A stretch of 64,000 nt of DNA from Endobugula sp965214375 (GCA_965214375.1 OZ243947.1:1488001-1552000); one strand, 5' to 3'; counted from the stretch's first letter, positions 1-10,025 are shown. Notes: generated by a model not told the origin, from the letters alone. Translations and numbers: made by a program.

Positions 1-961
1 CTGGGTACCCAGACGCCGTAGATTCCAGTCGCTGTAATACCTGGCTGAATTGCTTATCCACTAAAATATTTTCACCAATGCCTTCCAGCACTTTATCAAT
101 TTCTGTATCCGTCAAGATACGGTTACCCGTTGGCGAGACCAAGGTTTGCATGGCATTTTTTAATTGTGGTTTATTAATGGTGTGTTGTAATACACGATTG
201 TAAATACGACCGAAAGCATCCAGACGTGCATAACCAATATTTTATGTGGCTATGATTCACCGTGTTATACAAACGAGTAATTTGTGTCCACTCCTCAAGA
301 TCAGCGATGATTTTGTTTCTGCTGCGATAATCATTATTTAAATCCTTCACAGCATTAACAAAACGTTCTTTTTTAGTGTCGTTATCTAGTGTTTCCTGCA
401 TTGCGCTTTCCATGGCATGTAAAAAACCTGGCATATCCGCCATCGCTGGACCACCATCAATACGGATCGCTTTACCTTGATAATTGACCTGACCGGTATG
501 GCAAGCAGCACAGGTATAACCGAGATAATCATGACCCTGATAAGTCTCTTTGACAAAGCCTACTGGCAAACCATCAGGATTAAAAAAGTCGGTTTTTGTG
601 TCAGATAGCGATACTTATCAATATTTTGATTATCACGAAAAAGGGTTTGTGAGTTAATCTCTTCCAGTGCGATAAAAAAATCGTAGGGTAATAACGCGGA
701 ACCCTGAGTGGTATTATAAAACCAAAGACTTTCTGATTCTTTCCAGCCCTGATCCAAATACACTGGCGTGGTATAGTCTTCACCAAATTCACAGTTAGCA
801 ATAGGAACATCCCCACGATCGGGATCATCATCCCAATGTTGGTAAGTCTTACCGATAATTCATGCAATCAACATTGACGCAATAATCAACCCGATACTTT
901 TCCAACCATGTTTTACTAAAAGGAAAAGTGCTTCGAATATTTTTTGAAAAAAAGCGGACAT
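1..961 (-). pseudogene. Broken di-haem cytochrome c (cytochrome c peroxidase/RoxA-like), runs off left edge
   Basis: Remnant of an exported c-type cytochrome of the di-haem peroxidase/RoxA-like group. Reading from ATG 961 there is a hydrophobic N-terminal anchor (residues about 11-33), then conserved family stretches (WFYNTTQGS, LFRDNQN, LPVGFVKE), one CxxCH haem site (CAACH, about 498-512) and RIDGG. The frame is hit three times: an in-frame TGA at 860-862 (codon 34), a -1 shift in a T5 run at 593-597 and a +1 shift in a T run at 240-243; restoring each rejoins one continuous protein that continues past base 1. The second haem site must lie outside the window. Family assignment rests on recognised motifs, so it is good at superfamily level only. 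It is the first of many broken accessory genes in this window. Confidence 0.75.
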
Positions 962-1093
962 AGCAATACTCCCTCTGACATTAGATTTTTTATATTATGG
1001 TGTGGTGTTATGTCATACTGCTGCGGCGAGTCTAACAATTGGTTGCGTGAATAACAATAGCGGCTATTCACAATAGTCGTTCTTCGTAAACAT

Positions 1094-1122
1094 AAAAAAA
1101 GCCGACAAAGTCGGCTTTTTTT
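1094..1122 (-). terminator. Intrinsic terminator downstream of pnp
   Basis: Stem GCCGAC/GTCGGC with a 3-base AAA loop, flanked by A7 on one side and T7 on the other, so it can work on both strands. It sits 32 bases after the pnp stop and would end the rpsO-pnp transcript; it could also serve any plus-strand transcript arriving from the left. Confidence 0.9.
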
Positions 1123-1153
1123 ATTACTGATATTACACTTAAAACAACTAATA

Positions 1154-3430
1154 TTACTCCGATTGTTTTTCGGCAACGGGCTCTTCAGTTTCTTGCGCTT
1201 GACCTTCTTTTGGTTGCTCAAGCTGAATAGTACCATTGGGTGTCAAATCTGCAGGAGCTGCTGCTTCAGATGCTTGCTCAGAGGCTTGTGTAGATTCTGC
1301 AGTAACTTCCTCTGCTACTGGCTGAGAGTCAGTTTGTGGATTCAACTCTGCCAACGCCTCCTTAATAGAAAGCTTAATACGACCACGCTGATCAACATCC
1401 AAACATTTCACTTTAACTTCCTGACCTTCTTCAAGGTAGTCAGAGACTTTCTCTACACGTTCTTGTGCAATTTGTGAAATATGTACCAAACCATCTTTAC
1501 CCGGCAAGAAAGTGACGAAAGCACCAAAATCTACAATGCGTGCAACCACACCATCGTAAATCATGCCTATTTCCGCTTCGGCAGTAATTTCACCGATTTT
1601 ATCCAGAGCCGCTTGTAAGGCATCGCCATCTACCGCATAAATTTTGACAGTGCCATCATCATCAATATCAACTGAGGCACCCGTTTCTTCGGTGATGGAA
1701 CGAATGGTTGCACCACCTTTACCAATGATGTCACGAATCTTGTCTGGGTCCACCTTAATAGTTTCAAATCGGGGTGCATTATTAGACACCTCTTCACGAG
1801 ACTTATCAATGACCTTGTTCATCTCGGCAAGAATATGTAAACGAGCCTGTAATGCCTGCTCTAAAGCAATTTCCATAATTTCTTCGGTGATACCTTCAAT
1901 CTTGATATCCATCTGTAAAGCGGTAATACCTTGTGCTGTACCTGCTACTTTAAAGTCCATATCACCCAAGTGGTCTTCATCACCCAAGATATCCGTCAAT
2001 ACCGCAAAACCGTTATCTTCTTTAACAAGACCCATGGCAATACCAGCAACGGGGGCTTTCAATGGCACACCCGCATCCATCATTGCCAAGCTTGAACCAC
2101 AGACAGAGGCCATTGAGCTGGAACCGTTAGACTCCGTGATCTCGCTAACAACACGAATAGTGTATGGAAAAGCATCTTCTTGTGGTAATACTGCCGCAAC
2201 GCCACGACGTGCTAAGCGGCCATGACCAATTTCACGGCGACCTGTCGCTCCCATACGGCCACATTCACCGACAGAATAGGGAGGAAAGTTATAATGCAGC
2301 ATAAAGGGGTCACGACGCTCACCTTCCAATGCATCAATAATTTGTGCATCGCGTGCATTACCCAAGGTAGCCACGACCACGGCTTGAGTTTCACCACGAG
2401 TAAACAACGCCGAACCATGAGCCTTGTTTAATACACCGACTTCAACATCAATTGGGCGTACCGTTTTAGTATCGCGGCCATCAATACGTGGCTCACCTGC
2501 AACGACACTGGTACGTACCGTTTGTTTTTCCAATTTGCCGAAGGTTGCTTTAATCGCATCCGCGGTTGCACCGGCTTCTTCATCAAGCAATGCTTCTACT
2601 GCAGCACTACGCAACTCATTGAGTTTGCCATAGCGTTCCATCTTATCAGTGACACGGTAAGCTTCTTTAATCGCTTCACCATACTGCTCAACCACAACGG
2701 CTTTTAACGCAGTGTCTTCTGCCTCTGCTTGCCACTCCCAGCGTGGCTTGCCGGCATCTTTTGCCAATTCTGCTACGGCTTGAACCACTGCCTGATATTC
2801 CTGATGTGCATACAGAACCGCACCCAGCATAATATCTTCTGGCAATTCACTCGCCTCAGACTCAACCATCAGCACCGCATCAGCGGTACCGGCAACCACC
2901 ATATCTAGCTCGGAGCTTGTCCGTTCGCTATAGCGTGGGTTCAACAAATAGCCCGCGTCCTGTGTATAGCCGACACGTGCAGCACCAATAGGGCCATTAA
3001 ATGGAATACCTGAAATAGCCAGTGCCGCAGAGGTACCAATCATGGCGGCAATATCCGGATCAACATCGTTCTCGGCAGAGATAACGGTACAAACAACCTG
3101 AACTTCATTGAGGAAGCCATTAGGGAATAATGGACGGATAGGACGATCAATTAAACGCGAAATTAAGGTTTCTTTCTCACTAGGACGCCCTTCACGCTTG
3201 AAAAAACCACCGGGAATTTTACCTGCTGCATACGCTTTTTCCTGATAGTGAACAGATAACGGAAAAAAGTCTTGCCCCGCTTTGGCTTCTTTTGCACCCA
3301 CAACGGTACAAAGTAATTGAGTTTGACCCATAGTCACCAAAACAGCACCCGTCGCCTGACGTGCGATACGGCCTGTTTCCAAGGTAACGGTATCTTTACC
3401 AAATTCGAATGTTTTAATTACTGGATTCAC
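1154..3430 (-). CDS. pnp: Polyribonucleotide nucleotidyltransferase (PNPase)
   Basis: Phosphorolytic 3'-5' exoribonuclease, trimeric, cytosolic, a component of the RNA degradosome in relatives. The 758-residue protein has the expected order: RNase PH domain 1 (about 10-220, with FFKREGRPSEKE and RLIDRPIRPLFP), a helical linker, RNase PH domain 2 (about 310-550), KH domain (DIIGKGGATIRSI, about 560) and S1 domain (about 620-690). A long Glu/Ala/Gln-rich tail (about 695-758) extends beyond the usual end of the E. coli enzyme (711 residues). It follows rpsO as in E. coli. The rpsO-pnp gap contains a rpsO terminator and a 70-base stem-loop repeat. Reading frame is intact. Confidence 0.98.
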   Translation of the reverse strand: MNPVIKTFEFGKDTVTLETGRIARQATGAVLVTMGQTQLLCTVVGAKEAKAGQDFFPLSVHYQEKAYAAGKIPGGFFKREGRPSEKETLISRLIDRPIRPLFPNGFLNEVQVVCTVISAENDVDPDIAAMIGTSAALAISGIPFNGPIGAARVGYTQDAGYLLNPRYSERTSSELDMVVAGTADAVLMVESEASELPEDIMLGAVLYAHQEYQAVVQAVAELAKDAGKPRWEWQAEAEDTALKAVVVEQYGEAIKEAYRVTDKMERYGKLNELRSAAVEALLDEEAGATADAIKATFGKLEKQTVRTSVVAGEPRIDGRDTKTVRPIDVEVGVLNKAHGSALFTRGETQAVVVATLGNARDAQIIDALEGERRDPFMLHYNFPPYSVGECGRMGATGRREIGHGRLARRGVAAVLPQEDAFPYTIRVVSEITESNGSSSMASVCGSSLAMMDAGVPLKAPVAGIAMGLVKEDNGFAVLTDILGDEDHLGDMDFKVAGTAQGITALQMDIKIEGITEEIMEIALEQALQARLHILAEMNKVIDKSREEVSNNAPRFETIKVDPDKIRDIIGKGGATIRSITEETGASVDIDDDGTVKIYAVDGDALQAALDKIGEITAEAEIGMIYDGVVARIVDFGAFVTFLPGKDGLVHISQIAQERVEKVSDYLEEGQEVKVKCLDVDQRGRIKLSIKEALAELNPQTDSQPVAEEVTAESTQASEQASEAAAPADLTPNGTIQLEQPKEGQAQETEEPVAEKQSE

Positions 3431-3462
3431 AAATTTATCCTTTCTCTTTTTCTTTAATCTAT

Positions 3463-3532
3463 GGGGTCAAAGTCAATTTCAAAGTTTTACTACTTATATA
3501 CTCATCATTACCTTGAAATTGACTCAGACTCC
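3463..3532. repeat. Stem-loop repeat, copy 1 (rpsO-pnp gap)
   Basis: Two 20-base arms (3463-3482 GGGGTCAAAGTCAATTTCAA and 3513-3532) are inverted copies with three mismatches, separated by 30 AT-rich bases. The arms share the core GGTCAgAGTCAAT with copies at 3883-3920 and 48954-49024. Looks like a small dispersed palindromic repeat family; on the mRNA it would form a hairpin ahead of pnp. Confidence 0.75.
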
Positions 3533-3536
3533 TTAC

Positions 3537-3565
3537 AAAACAAAAGTGCCCGCAACTGCGGGCAC
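3537..3565 (-). terminator. Hairpin terminator after rpsO
   Basis: Perfect 8-bp GC-rich stem GTGCCCGC/GCGGGCAC with a 4-base loop, followed on the minus strand by TTTTGTTTTG. It lies 13 bases beyond the rpsO stop and should reduce read-through into pnp. Confidence 0.8.
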
Positions 3566-3578
3566 CCTTTCAATTGGC

Positions 3579-3848
3579 TTAACGACGCAAGCCCAACTTC
3601 TTAATCAGGTTGGCGTAACGCTCAACATCTTTACTCTTCAAATAATCGAGTAATTTACGACGCTGGTTTACCATACGAATCAAGCCTCGACGCGAGTGAT
3701 GATCCTGCTTATGATCCGCAAAATGCTCTTGTAATTTATTAATGTTTGCCGTTAACAACGCCACTTGTACTTCAGGAGAACCGGTATCACCCGCTTCACT
3801 CTGATTATCTTTAACAATTGTTGCTTTTTCTTCTGCACTGAGTGCCAT
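3579..3848 (-). CDS. rpsO: 30S ribosomal protein S15
   Basis: Primary 16S rRNA-binding protein of the small subunit platform. The 89-residue form starting MALSAEEKAT has family length and motifs (GSPEVQVALLT, HKQDHHSRRGL, RRKLLDYL, LGLRR at the C-terminus). ATG 3848 is chosen over ATG 3854 because AGAGGA lies at 7-base spacing from it and the family begins M-x-L-S. It lies between truB and pnp as in other gammaproteobacteria. A 15-bp perfect inverted repeat sits in the leader (3883-3920). Confidence 0.97.
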   Translation of the reverse strand: MALSAEEKATIVKDNQSEAGDTGSPEVQVALLTANINKLQEHFADHKQDHHSRRGLIRMVNQRRKLLDYLKSKDVERYANLIKKLGLRR

Positions 3849-3882
3849 AATCATTTCCTCTTGGTTAATATGCAGAGGTTTT

Positions 3883-3920
3883 TATCAAGAGGTCAGAGTC
3901 TAGAATCTGACCTCTTGATA
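3883..3920. repeat. Perfect 15-bp stem-loop upstream of rpsO, repeat copy 2
   Basis: Arms TATCAAGAGGTCAGA (3883-3897) and its exact complement (3906-3920) enclose an 8-base loop. It lies between truB and rpsO, 34 bases before the rpsO start on the minus strand. There is no T-run, so it is not a standard terminator. The arm shares AGAGGTCAGA with the copies at 3463-3532 and 48954-49024, which suggests a mobile palindromic repeat more than a dedicated S15 operator, though a role in rpsO autoregulation is possible. Confidence 0.75.
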
Positions 3921-3969
3921 CAAACCTCAGTGATTGGCCTACCCATGCATATTTATAGATAGGTCAAAT

Positions 3970-4905
3970 TCAGTTTACCAGCCTTTTAGGCGCTAGTTGC
4001 CCCTCAACAAGCTGTGCAACTCCCAGAAAATCACCGTTTTCCAGAAAGACGCGCACCATACCACCTTCTTCACTGAAACGGTAGGCCTCCGTACTCATTA
4101 CTGGCTGTCCCTGCTTGAAATATCCGCCCATATCCTGAGAAATAGTGGTCTCAGGCAGGTGTTTGACTGGTGTATCTATTGGCAACAATACCTCATCAAG
4201 GGTCTCAGACTCCAAATCACCTCGTCGTTGTTCCAATTCTTGCAGGCTGATACTGTCTTTTTCATCAAAACCCGCCGCTGCACGTCGGTGCAAACGAATA
4301 ACATGAGCACCAACGCCCAAACATTCTCCCAAATCTTCCGATAACGAACGAATGTAAGTACCTTTACTGCAATGGACTTCAACATCCACTTCTGGAGTTT
4401 GTCCATTTTCACGAAAAGCCGTCACTTCATAATGATAAATGGTGACTTGCCTTGGCTCACGAGCAACTTCCACACCCTCTCGCGCCCACTGATAAATTGG
4501 CTTGCCTTGGTATTTTAAGGCCGAGTACATTGAGGGTACTTGCCAAATATCACCACGAAACTGATCTAGCCTTGACTCTACAAGCTCACGGGTGACCATA
4601 CTGGCATCACAGGTGTTAACTATCTCACCATCACAATCGCCCGTTTCCGTTTTTACACCGAAAAGAAACGTACTGCTGTAACGTTTATCAGCATCCAGCA
4701 AATACTGCGAAAATTTGGCTGATTCACCAAAACAAATAGGTAACACACCCGTTGCCAAGGGATCTAAACTGCCAGTGTGCCCTGCACGCTTGGCAAAAAA
4801 TAAGCGTTTGGCTTTTTGCAAGGCATCGTTAGAGGTCATACCTCCATCTTTATTAAGTAATAGCACGCCATCCACAGGCCTGCCCCACTTGGGTCGTCTT
4901 CCCAT
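3970..4905 (-). CDS. truB: tRNA pseudouridine(55) synthase
   Basis: Makes pseudouridine at position 55 in the T-loop of tRNAs. The 311-residue protein starts MGRRPKWGRPVDGVLLLNKD and holds the TruB catalytic segment HTGSLDPLATGVLP with the nucleophilic Asp, then KRYSSTFLFG and the RSLSEDLG segment; a C-terminal PUA-like domain (about 250-311) follows. It lies 17 bases after rbfA and reads in the nusA operon direction. Length and gene order match the family; intact. Confidence 0.97.
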   Translation of the reverse strand: MGRRPKWGRPVDGVLLLNKDGGMTSNDALQKAKRLFFAKRAGHTGSLDPLATGVLPICFGESAKFSQYLLDADKRYSSTFLFGVKTETGDCDGEIVNTCDASMVTRELVESRLDQFRGDIWQVPSMYSALKYQGKPIYQWAREGVEVAREPRQVTIYHYEVTAFRENGQTPEVDVEVHCSKGTYIRSLSEDLGECLGVGAHVIRLHRRAAAGFDEKDSISLQELEQRRGDLESETLDEVLLPIDTPVKHLPETTISQDMGGYFKQGQPVMSTEAYRFSEEGGMVRVFLENGDFLGVAQLVEGQLAPKRLVN

Positions 4906-4922
4906 TTCCAGATACCTTTACG

Positions 4923-5321
4923 CTACGTCTCTTCTGAATTGTCTTCCATTCCAGAATGTGAGGTATCTTCTGCAATCGATTTATAAATCAGACTACTCAA
5001 TTGTTGTCCACGTATTGATGTTTTATCGTAAACAAAATGCAGCCGTGGTGTCACACGAATATTCAGCTCCTTAGCAACGACACCTCGTAAAAAACCTGCT
5101 GCATGGTTTAGTGCCTGCAAGCTTTTTTCACAACTTTCGTCGTCGTTATGGCCCACAAATGTCACATACACTTTAGCATGTGCCAGATCACGAGTAACGG
5201 TGACATCATTGATATTGACCATGCCTACACGCGGATCACGAAGGTCTTGTTTAATCGCTGCGGCCAAGATACGTTGAATCGTGTCTGCGACACGATCAGT
5301 ACGAGCAAATTCTCTTGCCAT
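4923..5321 (-). CDS. rbfA: Ribosome-binding factor A
   Basis: Small KH-like factor that binds 30S precursors and is needed for 16S rRNA 5' processing and cold growth. It has 132 residues, with RVADTIQRILAAAIKQDLRDPRVG near the start and the H-x-P-x-L-x-F-like RVTPRLHFVYD segment. The start ATG overlaps the infB stop by one base, so translation is probably coupled. The C-terminal tail is acidic and Ser-rich. Intact. Confidence 0.97.
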   Translation of the reverse strand: MAREFARTDRVADTIQRILAAAIKQDLRDPRVGMVNINDVTVTRDLAHAKVYVTFVGHNDDESCEKSLQALNHAAGFLRGVVAKELNIRVTPRLHFVYDKTSIRGQQLSSLIYKSIAEDTSHSGMEDNSEET

Positions 5322-7957
5322 TAATTCAGTTCACGTTTCACTGCAGTGACTTTATAGACTTCAATCTGATCACCGACTTTTACATCGTAGTCTTTTACAC
5401 CAATACCGCATTCCATGCCATTACGCACTTCGCCAACATCGTCTTTAAAACGACGCAAGGACTCAAGTTCTCCTTGATAAATAACGACATTGTCACGCAA
5501 GACACGAATAGGCTCGTTACGATAAACCGTACCTTCCGTCACCATACAGCCAGCGATTTGCCCAAACTTTGGCGAATTGAATACGTCACGGACATCCGCA
5601 ATACCGACAATTTCTTCACGTAGCTCAGGAGCTAACATGCCTTCAAGTGCACTTTTCACATCATCCAACAGCTGATAAATAATACTGTAGTAACGAATTT
5701 CAATGCCCTCTGACTCCGCCAACTTGCGCGTTGAACCATCGGCACGAACATTAAAACCGATAACGACTGCAGTGGTTGTCATTGCCAAATTAATGTCGTT
5801 ACCCGTAATACCACCAACACCCGAAGAAATGACATGCACTGTCACTTCGTCATTACCAATATCGGCTAGTGCCGCATTAATCGCTTCCAAAGAGCCTCTT
5901 ACATCGGTCTTCACAATAGCGGTTAATACTTTTTTCTCGTTTTCACCAACATTCGCAAACATATTTTCTAATTTTGCTGCCTGCTGACGCTTAAGCTTGT
6001 CTTCACGCTCACGTTCTGCACGATGCGCTGCGACTTCACGCGCACGCCGCTCATCAGGCACAACAACAAACTCATCACCCGCATCAGGTGCAGAATCCAA
6101 GCCTAACAACTCAACCGGTGTTGATGGACCGGCTCCTTTGACTTGTTGGGCAAATTCATTGGTCATCGCACGCACACGACCAAAACTTTGACCTGCCAGT
6201 AAAATGTCACCGCGATTCAGTGTGCCGTTTTGAACCAATACCGTCGCCACAACACCACGACCTTTATCAACACGCGATTCAATGACAACCCCTTTCGCAG
6301 CGGAGTCTTTAACCGCCGTTAACTCTTGTAGCTCTGCCTGCAATGACACAGCCTCAAGCAATGCTTCAACCCCTTCACCAGTATGTGCTGATACATTAAT
6401 AAATTGTGTATCACCGCCCCAGTCATCAGGGATAACGTCTTTGGCAGCCAACTCATTTTTAACACGATCAGGATCAGCACTTTCTTTGTCACATTTATTC
6501 ACTGCAACAACCAGTGGTACTCCGGCAGCACGCGCATGCAGAACCGCTTCTTCTGTCTGCGGCATTACGCCATCGTCTGCAGCAACCACCAGAATAACAA
6601 CATCCGTACATTGTGCACCACGTGCACGCATCGCCGTAAAGGCTGCGTGGCCCGGGGTATCTAAAAAGGCAATTTCACCCAGATCAGTTTTTACACGATA
6701 GGCGCCAATGTGTTGAGTAATACCGCCCGCTTCACCAGCAGCCACTTTGGCTTTACGAATATAATCCAACAACGACGTTTTACCATGGTCAACATGCCCC
6801 ATCACGGTAACAACTGGAGCACGTGATACTTTATCACCGGTAATCTCTGTGTCTTCTTCCAATTGTTCCTCAACAGCATTGCCACTGACCAGAACGGGTG
6901 TATGTCCCAATTCTTCGACAACCAGTACCGCCGTTTCCTGATCAACAGGTTCGTTAATGGAGGCCATCACGCCCATTTTGATCAGTTCTTTGATTAATAT
7001 TGACGCTTTAATATTCATACGTTGTGCAAGTGCGGGAATCGCAATCATCTCGGGTACTTGTACTGCGTGAATCATTTGCACAGTGGGTTTTTTAAAGCCA
7101 TGCTTGTTCGCTTTGGAAGAACGAGCACGTGTTCTTACAACCTTTTCTTCTTCCTCATAGTCATCGGACAAACGGGTAATATCCACTTTATGGCTGGATT
7201 TTTTCGGACCCATGCCCTTACGAACCACTTTCTGCTTACGCGGTTCTTCTGCAAATTCTTCATGGCTCTTTTCTTTCTTGCGACCATGCTTACCTTTTTC
7301 TTCTTCTTGTTTGGCTTTTAATGCTTCGGCTTCAAGAGCTGCCTGTTTCTGTTTTGGATCAAGCTCTTGTTGTTCCTGCTTTTTCTGTTTCTCCTTCTCA
7401 GATTCTGCAGCTTTTTTTGCTACCAGCTCTTCATGGCGAGCTTGCTTTTCTGCCTCGGCGCGCTGCCTTGCTTCTGAAGCGGCTTGCCGCTTTAATTCCA
7501 CATCATCAACTAACTGAGATTTGTTAGGTGATGGTTTAGCTGTTGACGTCGCATTAACAACGTTTTCTTCAGTATTAGTATCTACAGATTGCGTTTCATC
7601 AATCACCGCCGTATCTATTGCTGCCGCTTCCTGAGACTCTTCGGCGGCTTCGACAGTCACATCACGTTTAACATAGGTGCGTTTCTTACGAACTTCAACA
7701 TTCACTGTTTTACGTGCGGAACCACTGCCCGTTTTTAAAGTACTGGTAGTTTTACGCTTTAACGTTATTTTCTTAGGCGCCGACACTTCTTCCCCATGGC
7801 TACTCTTTAAAAAAGCCAATAAGGTTTTTTTCTCTTCATCAGACACCAGCGCATCTGCCGATTCATGAGGCAAGCCTGCTTCTTTCATTTGGCTTAACAA
7901 GCGATCGACGGAAGCACCGACCGACTTGGCAAGATCACTTACTTTTACATCTGGCAT
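5321..7957 (-). CDS. infB: Translation initiation factor IF-2
   Basis: GTPase that brings fMet-tRNA to the P site. The 878 residues comprise an N-terminal IF2N domain (about 1-50), a long charged linker rich in Lys/Glu/Ala (about 60-290), and the GTPase core from about residue 380: G1 GHVDHGKTS, G3 DTPGH, G4 NKCD. The C-terminal beta-barrel and fMet-tRNA-binding domains follow. It lies 17 bases after nusA and overlaps rbfA. No damage despite 2.6 kb of coding sequence, which contrasts with neighbouring accessory loci. Confidence 0.98.
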   Translation of the reverse strand: MPDVKVSDLAKSVGASVDRLLSQMKEAGLPHESADALVSDEEKKTLLAFLKSSHGEEVSAPKKITLKRKTTSTLKTGSGSARKTVNVEVRKKRTYVKRDVTVEAAEESQEAAAIDTAVIDETQSVDTNTEENVVNATSTAKPSPNKSQLVDDVELKRQAASEARQRAEAEKQARHEELVAKKAAESEKEKQKKQEQQELDPKQKQAALEAEALKAKQEEEKGKHGRKKEKSHEEFAEEPRKQKVVRKGMGPKKSSHKVDITRLSDDYEEEEKVVRTRARSSKANKHGFKKPTVQMIHAVQVPEMIAIPALAQRMNIKASILIKELIKMGVMASINEPVDQETAVLVVEELGHTPVLVSGNAVEEQLEEDTEITGDKVSRAPVVTVMGHVDHGKTSLLDYIRKAKVAAGEAGGITQHIGAYRVKTDLGEIAFLDTPGHAAFTAMRARGAQCTDVVILVVAADDGVMPQTEEAVLHARAAGVPLVVAVNKCDKESADPDRVKNELAAKDVIPDDWGGDTQFINVSAHTGEGVEALLEAVSLQAELQELTAVKDSAAKGVVIESRVDKGRGVVATVLVQNGTLNRGDILLAGQSFGRVRAMTNEFAQQVKGAGPSTPVELLGLDSAPDAGDEFVVVPDERRAREVAAHRAEREREDKLKRQQAAKLENMFANVGENEKKVLTAIVKTDVRGSLEAINAALADIGNDEVTVHVISSGVGGITGNDINLAMTTTAVVIGFNVRADGSTRKLAESEGIEIRYYSIIYQLLDDVKSALEGMLAPELREEIVGIADVRDVFNSPKFGQIAGCMVTEGTVYRNEPIRVLRDNVVIYQGELESLRRFKDDVGEVRNGMECGIGVKDYDVKVGDQIEVYKVTAVKRELN

Positions 7958-7974
7958 TTTTTTTCCTCAATAAA

Positions 7975-9474
7975 TTACTCACTGGCCTCGGTAGACGCAA
8001 ACCAGGGTTCACGGGCCTTCATAATTAGCTGTGCTGCGCGCTCTTCAGTCATGCCATAAATATCAAACAATTCATCGACAGCTTGTTCTGCCAAGTCTTC
8101 CATAGTCACGATACCACGCTTAGCTAACACTGAAGCCAAGGTATTGTCCATACCATCCATAGTGAGCAAATCTTCTGCTGGTTCAGCACCTGCAAGCTCT
8201 TCTTCAGAAGCCAAGGCTTTGGTTAACAGGGCATCTTTTGCACGGCTACGTAGTTCACTGGCAATATCTTCATCGAAACCGTCAATAGATAACATTTCTT
8301 CCAACGGAACATAAGCGACTTCTTCAAGACTGGTGAAGCCTTCTTCCACAAGAACAGCGGCGATCTCTTCATCAACATCTAGGGTAGACATAAACATCTC
8401 AACCTGACCACCCGCTTCCTGTTGTTTTTTTTCTTCCCACTGTTCAACACTCATAACATTCACTTCCCAACCTGTCAGTTCAGAAGCTAAACGTACATTT
8501 TGTCCACCACGACCGATCGCCATGGCCAGATTATCTTCAGCAACGGCAACGTCCATTGAACGTGTTTCTTCATCAACAACAATGGATTCGATATCGGCAG
8601 GCGCCATCGCATTGATCACAAATTGTGCTGGATTATCATCCCACAAGATAATATCAATACGCTCATTCGCCAACTCATTAGACACAGCCTGTACACGTGC
8701 ACCACGCATGCCCACACAAGCGCCGACAGGATCAATACGACCATCATTGGTTTTTACCGCAATCTTGGCTCGAGAACCTGGGTCACGCGCTGCCGCTTTA
8801 AGTTCGATCACCTCTTCTGCAATCTCGGGCACTTCAATACGGAACAGTTCAATCAACACATAAGCACTAGCACGGCTGAGATATAATTGCGGGCCTCGTG
8901 TTTCACTGCGAATATCCGTTAATAGTGCGCGCACACGATCACCCATGCGGAAAATTTCACGCCCTACCAATTCTTCACGCGGCAACAAACCTTCAGCATT
9001 ATTGCCTAAATCAACAATGATGTTGTCGCGAGTCACTTTTTTAACGGTGCCACTGATGAGCTCGCCAATTTTATCACGATACTCATCAACCACTTGTTCA
9101 CGCTCTGCTTCACGTACTTTTTGTACTATGACTTGCTTGGCGGTTTGGGCTGCAATGCGTCCGAAATCAACATTTTCAACCTGCTCTCGATAAATATCGC
9201 CGGGCTTTAACGCACTATCTTTTTCAGCCGCTTCTTCGGTAGTAAATTGTGTTCCAAGCAAAGCTAACACATCATCGTCAACCACTTCCCAACTACGAAA
9301 AGTTTCATAGTCACCAGAGTCACGATCAATATTGACTTCTATAGTAGAGTCTTCGTCATACCGTTTTTTAGTGGCTGTTGCTAATGCAACTTCTAATGCT
9401 TCAAAAATAATTTCTGCATGCACACCTTTTTCGTTAGAAACTGCTTCAGCCACTAACAATATTTCTTTACTCAT
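7975..9474 (-). CDS. nusA: Transcription termination/antitermination factor NusA
   Basis: RNA-polymerase-bound elongation factor controlling pausing, termination and antitermination. The 499-residue protein has the N-terminal RNAP-binding domain (about 1-125), an S1 domain (about 135-200, GTVKKVTRDNIIVDLGNNAEG), two KH domains (about 230-345, GACVGMRGARVQAV and GRGGQNVRLASELTG) and two C-terminal acidic repeats (about 360-495) like those of E. coli. It sits between rimP and infB as usual. Intact. Confidence 0.98.
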   Translation of the reverse strand: MSKEILLVAEAVSNEKGVHAEIIFEALEVALATATKKRYDEDSTIEVNIDRDSGDYETFRSWEVVDDDVLALLGTQFTTEEAAEKDSALKPGDIYREQVENVDFGRIAAQTAKQVIVQKVREAEREQVVDEYRDKIGELISGTVKKVTRDNIIVDLGNNAEGLLPREELVGREIFRMGDRVRALLTDIRSETRGPQLYLSRASAYVLIELFRIEVPEIAEEVIELKAAARDPGSRAKIAVKTNDGRIDPVGACVGMRGARVQAVSNELANERIDIILWDDNPAQFVINAMAPADIESIVVDEETRSMDVAVAEDNLAMAIGRGGQNVRLASELTGWEVNVMSVEQWEEKKQQEAGGQVEMFMSTLDVDEEIAAVLVEEGFTSLEEVAYVPLEEMLSIDGFDEDIASELRSRAKDALLTKALASEEELAGAEPAEDLLTMDGMDNTLASVLAKRGIVTMEDLAEQAVDELFDIYGMTEERAAQLIMKAREPWFASTEASE

Positions 9475-9526
9475 AGTTGTGCCTCTTTAACACCACAAAC
9501 CAATTTTTAACACGTTTTATAAATAC

Positions 9527-9988
9527 TTAACTAAATACAGGAACAATATTCGCTTTTTCGATTAATTCAAACGGTAGCAAATATTCTTCATCTTCAATTC
9601 TTAAAACAACCTCATCGTCTTCAATAGCGACGATAACGCCTGTTAATTTTTTTCGATCTTCAAACTTTCTACTCAGCTTCACCGCAACCGTTGCACCTAA
9701 AGAACGTGAAAATTGTTCCAAAGTAAACAATGGCCGATCCATCCCAGGTGAAGAAACCTCAAGGGTGTAACGACTGGAGATAGGGTCTTCAACATCTAAA
9801 ACACTGCTGATTTGTCGGCTAACTTTTTCACAATCGCCAACGCCAATCCCGCCATCTTCTTTTTCAATAAAAACGCGCAAGGTCGCATGTCGACCCTGCG
9901 TTAAATATTCAATACCCCAAAGTTCACAATCCAGAGATTCCACTACAGGAGCAATCAATTCTTGCAACTTACTATAGACGGCTGCCAT
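9527..9988 (-). CDS. rimP: Ribosome maturation factor RimP
   Basis: Small-subunit assembly factor. The 153-residue protein carries the N-terminal alpha/beta domain (LDCELWGIEYL, LRVFIEKEDGGIGVGDCE, ISSRYTLEVSSPGMDRPL) and a C-terminal Sm-like barrel. It opens the rimP-nusA-infB operon. In E. coli the initiator tRNA gene lies just upstream; here that place holds a promoter, a folded leader and two terminators, and tRNA-fMet is 21.5 kb away. Confidence 0.96.
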   Translation of the reverse strand: MAAVYSKLQELIAPVVESLDCELWGIEYLTQGRHATLRVFIEKEDGGIGVGDCEKVSRQISSVLDVEDPISSRYTLEVSSPGMDRPLFTLEQFSRSLGATVAVKLSRKFEDRKKLTGVIVAIEDDEVVLRIEDEEYLLPFELIEKANIVPVFS

Positions 9989-10025
9989 TCACTCCACTCG
10001 TCCAAATTTCACAAAATACAGTCTT

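Noticed and set aside
601..867. Open frame on the minus strand with hydrophobic N-terminus
   Set aside because: It overlaps the cytochrome frame in another phase and has no family-like sequence; the cytochrome frame with a TGA explains the region better.
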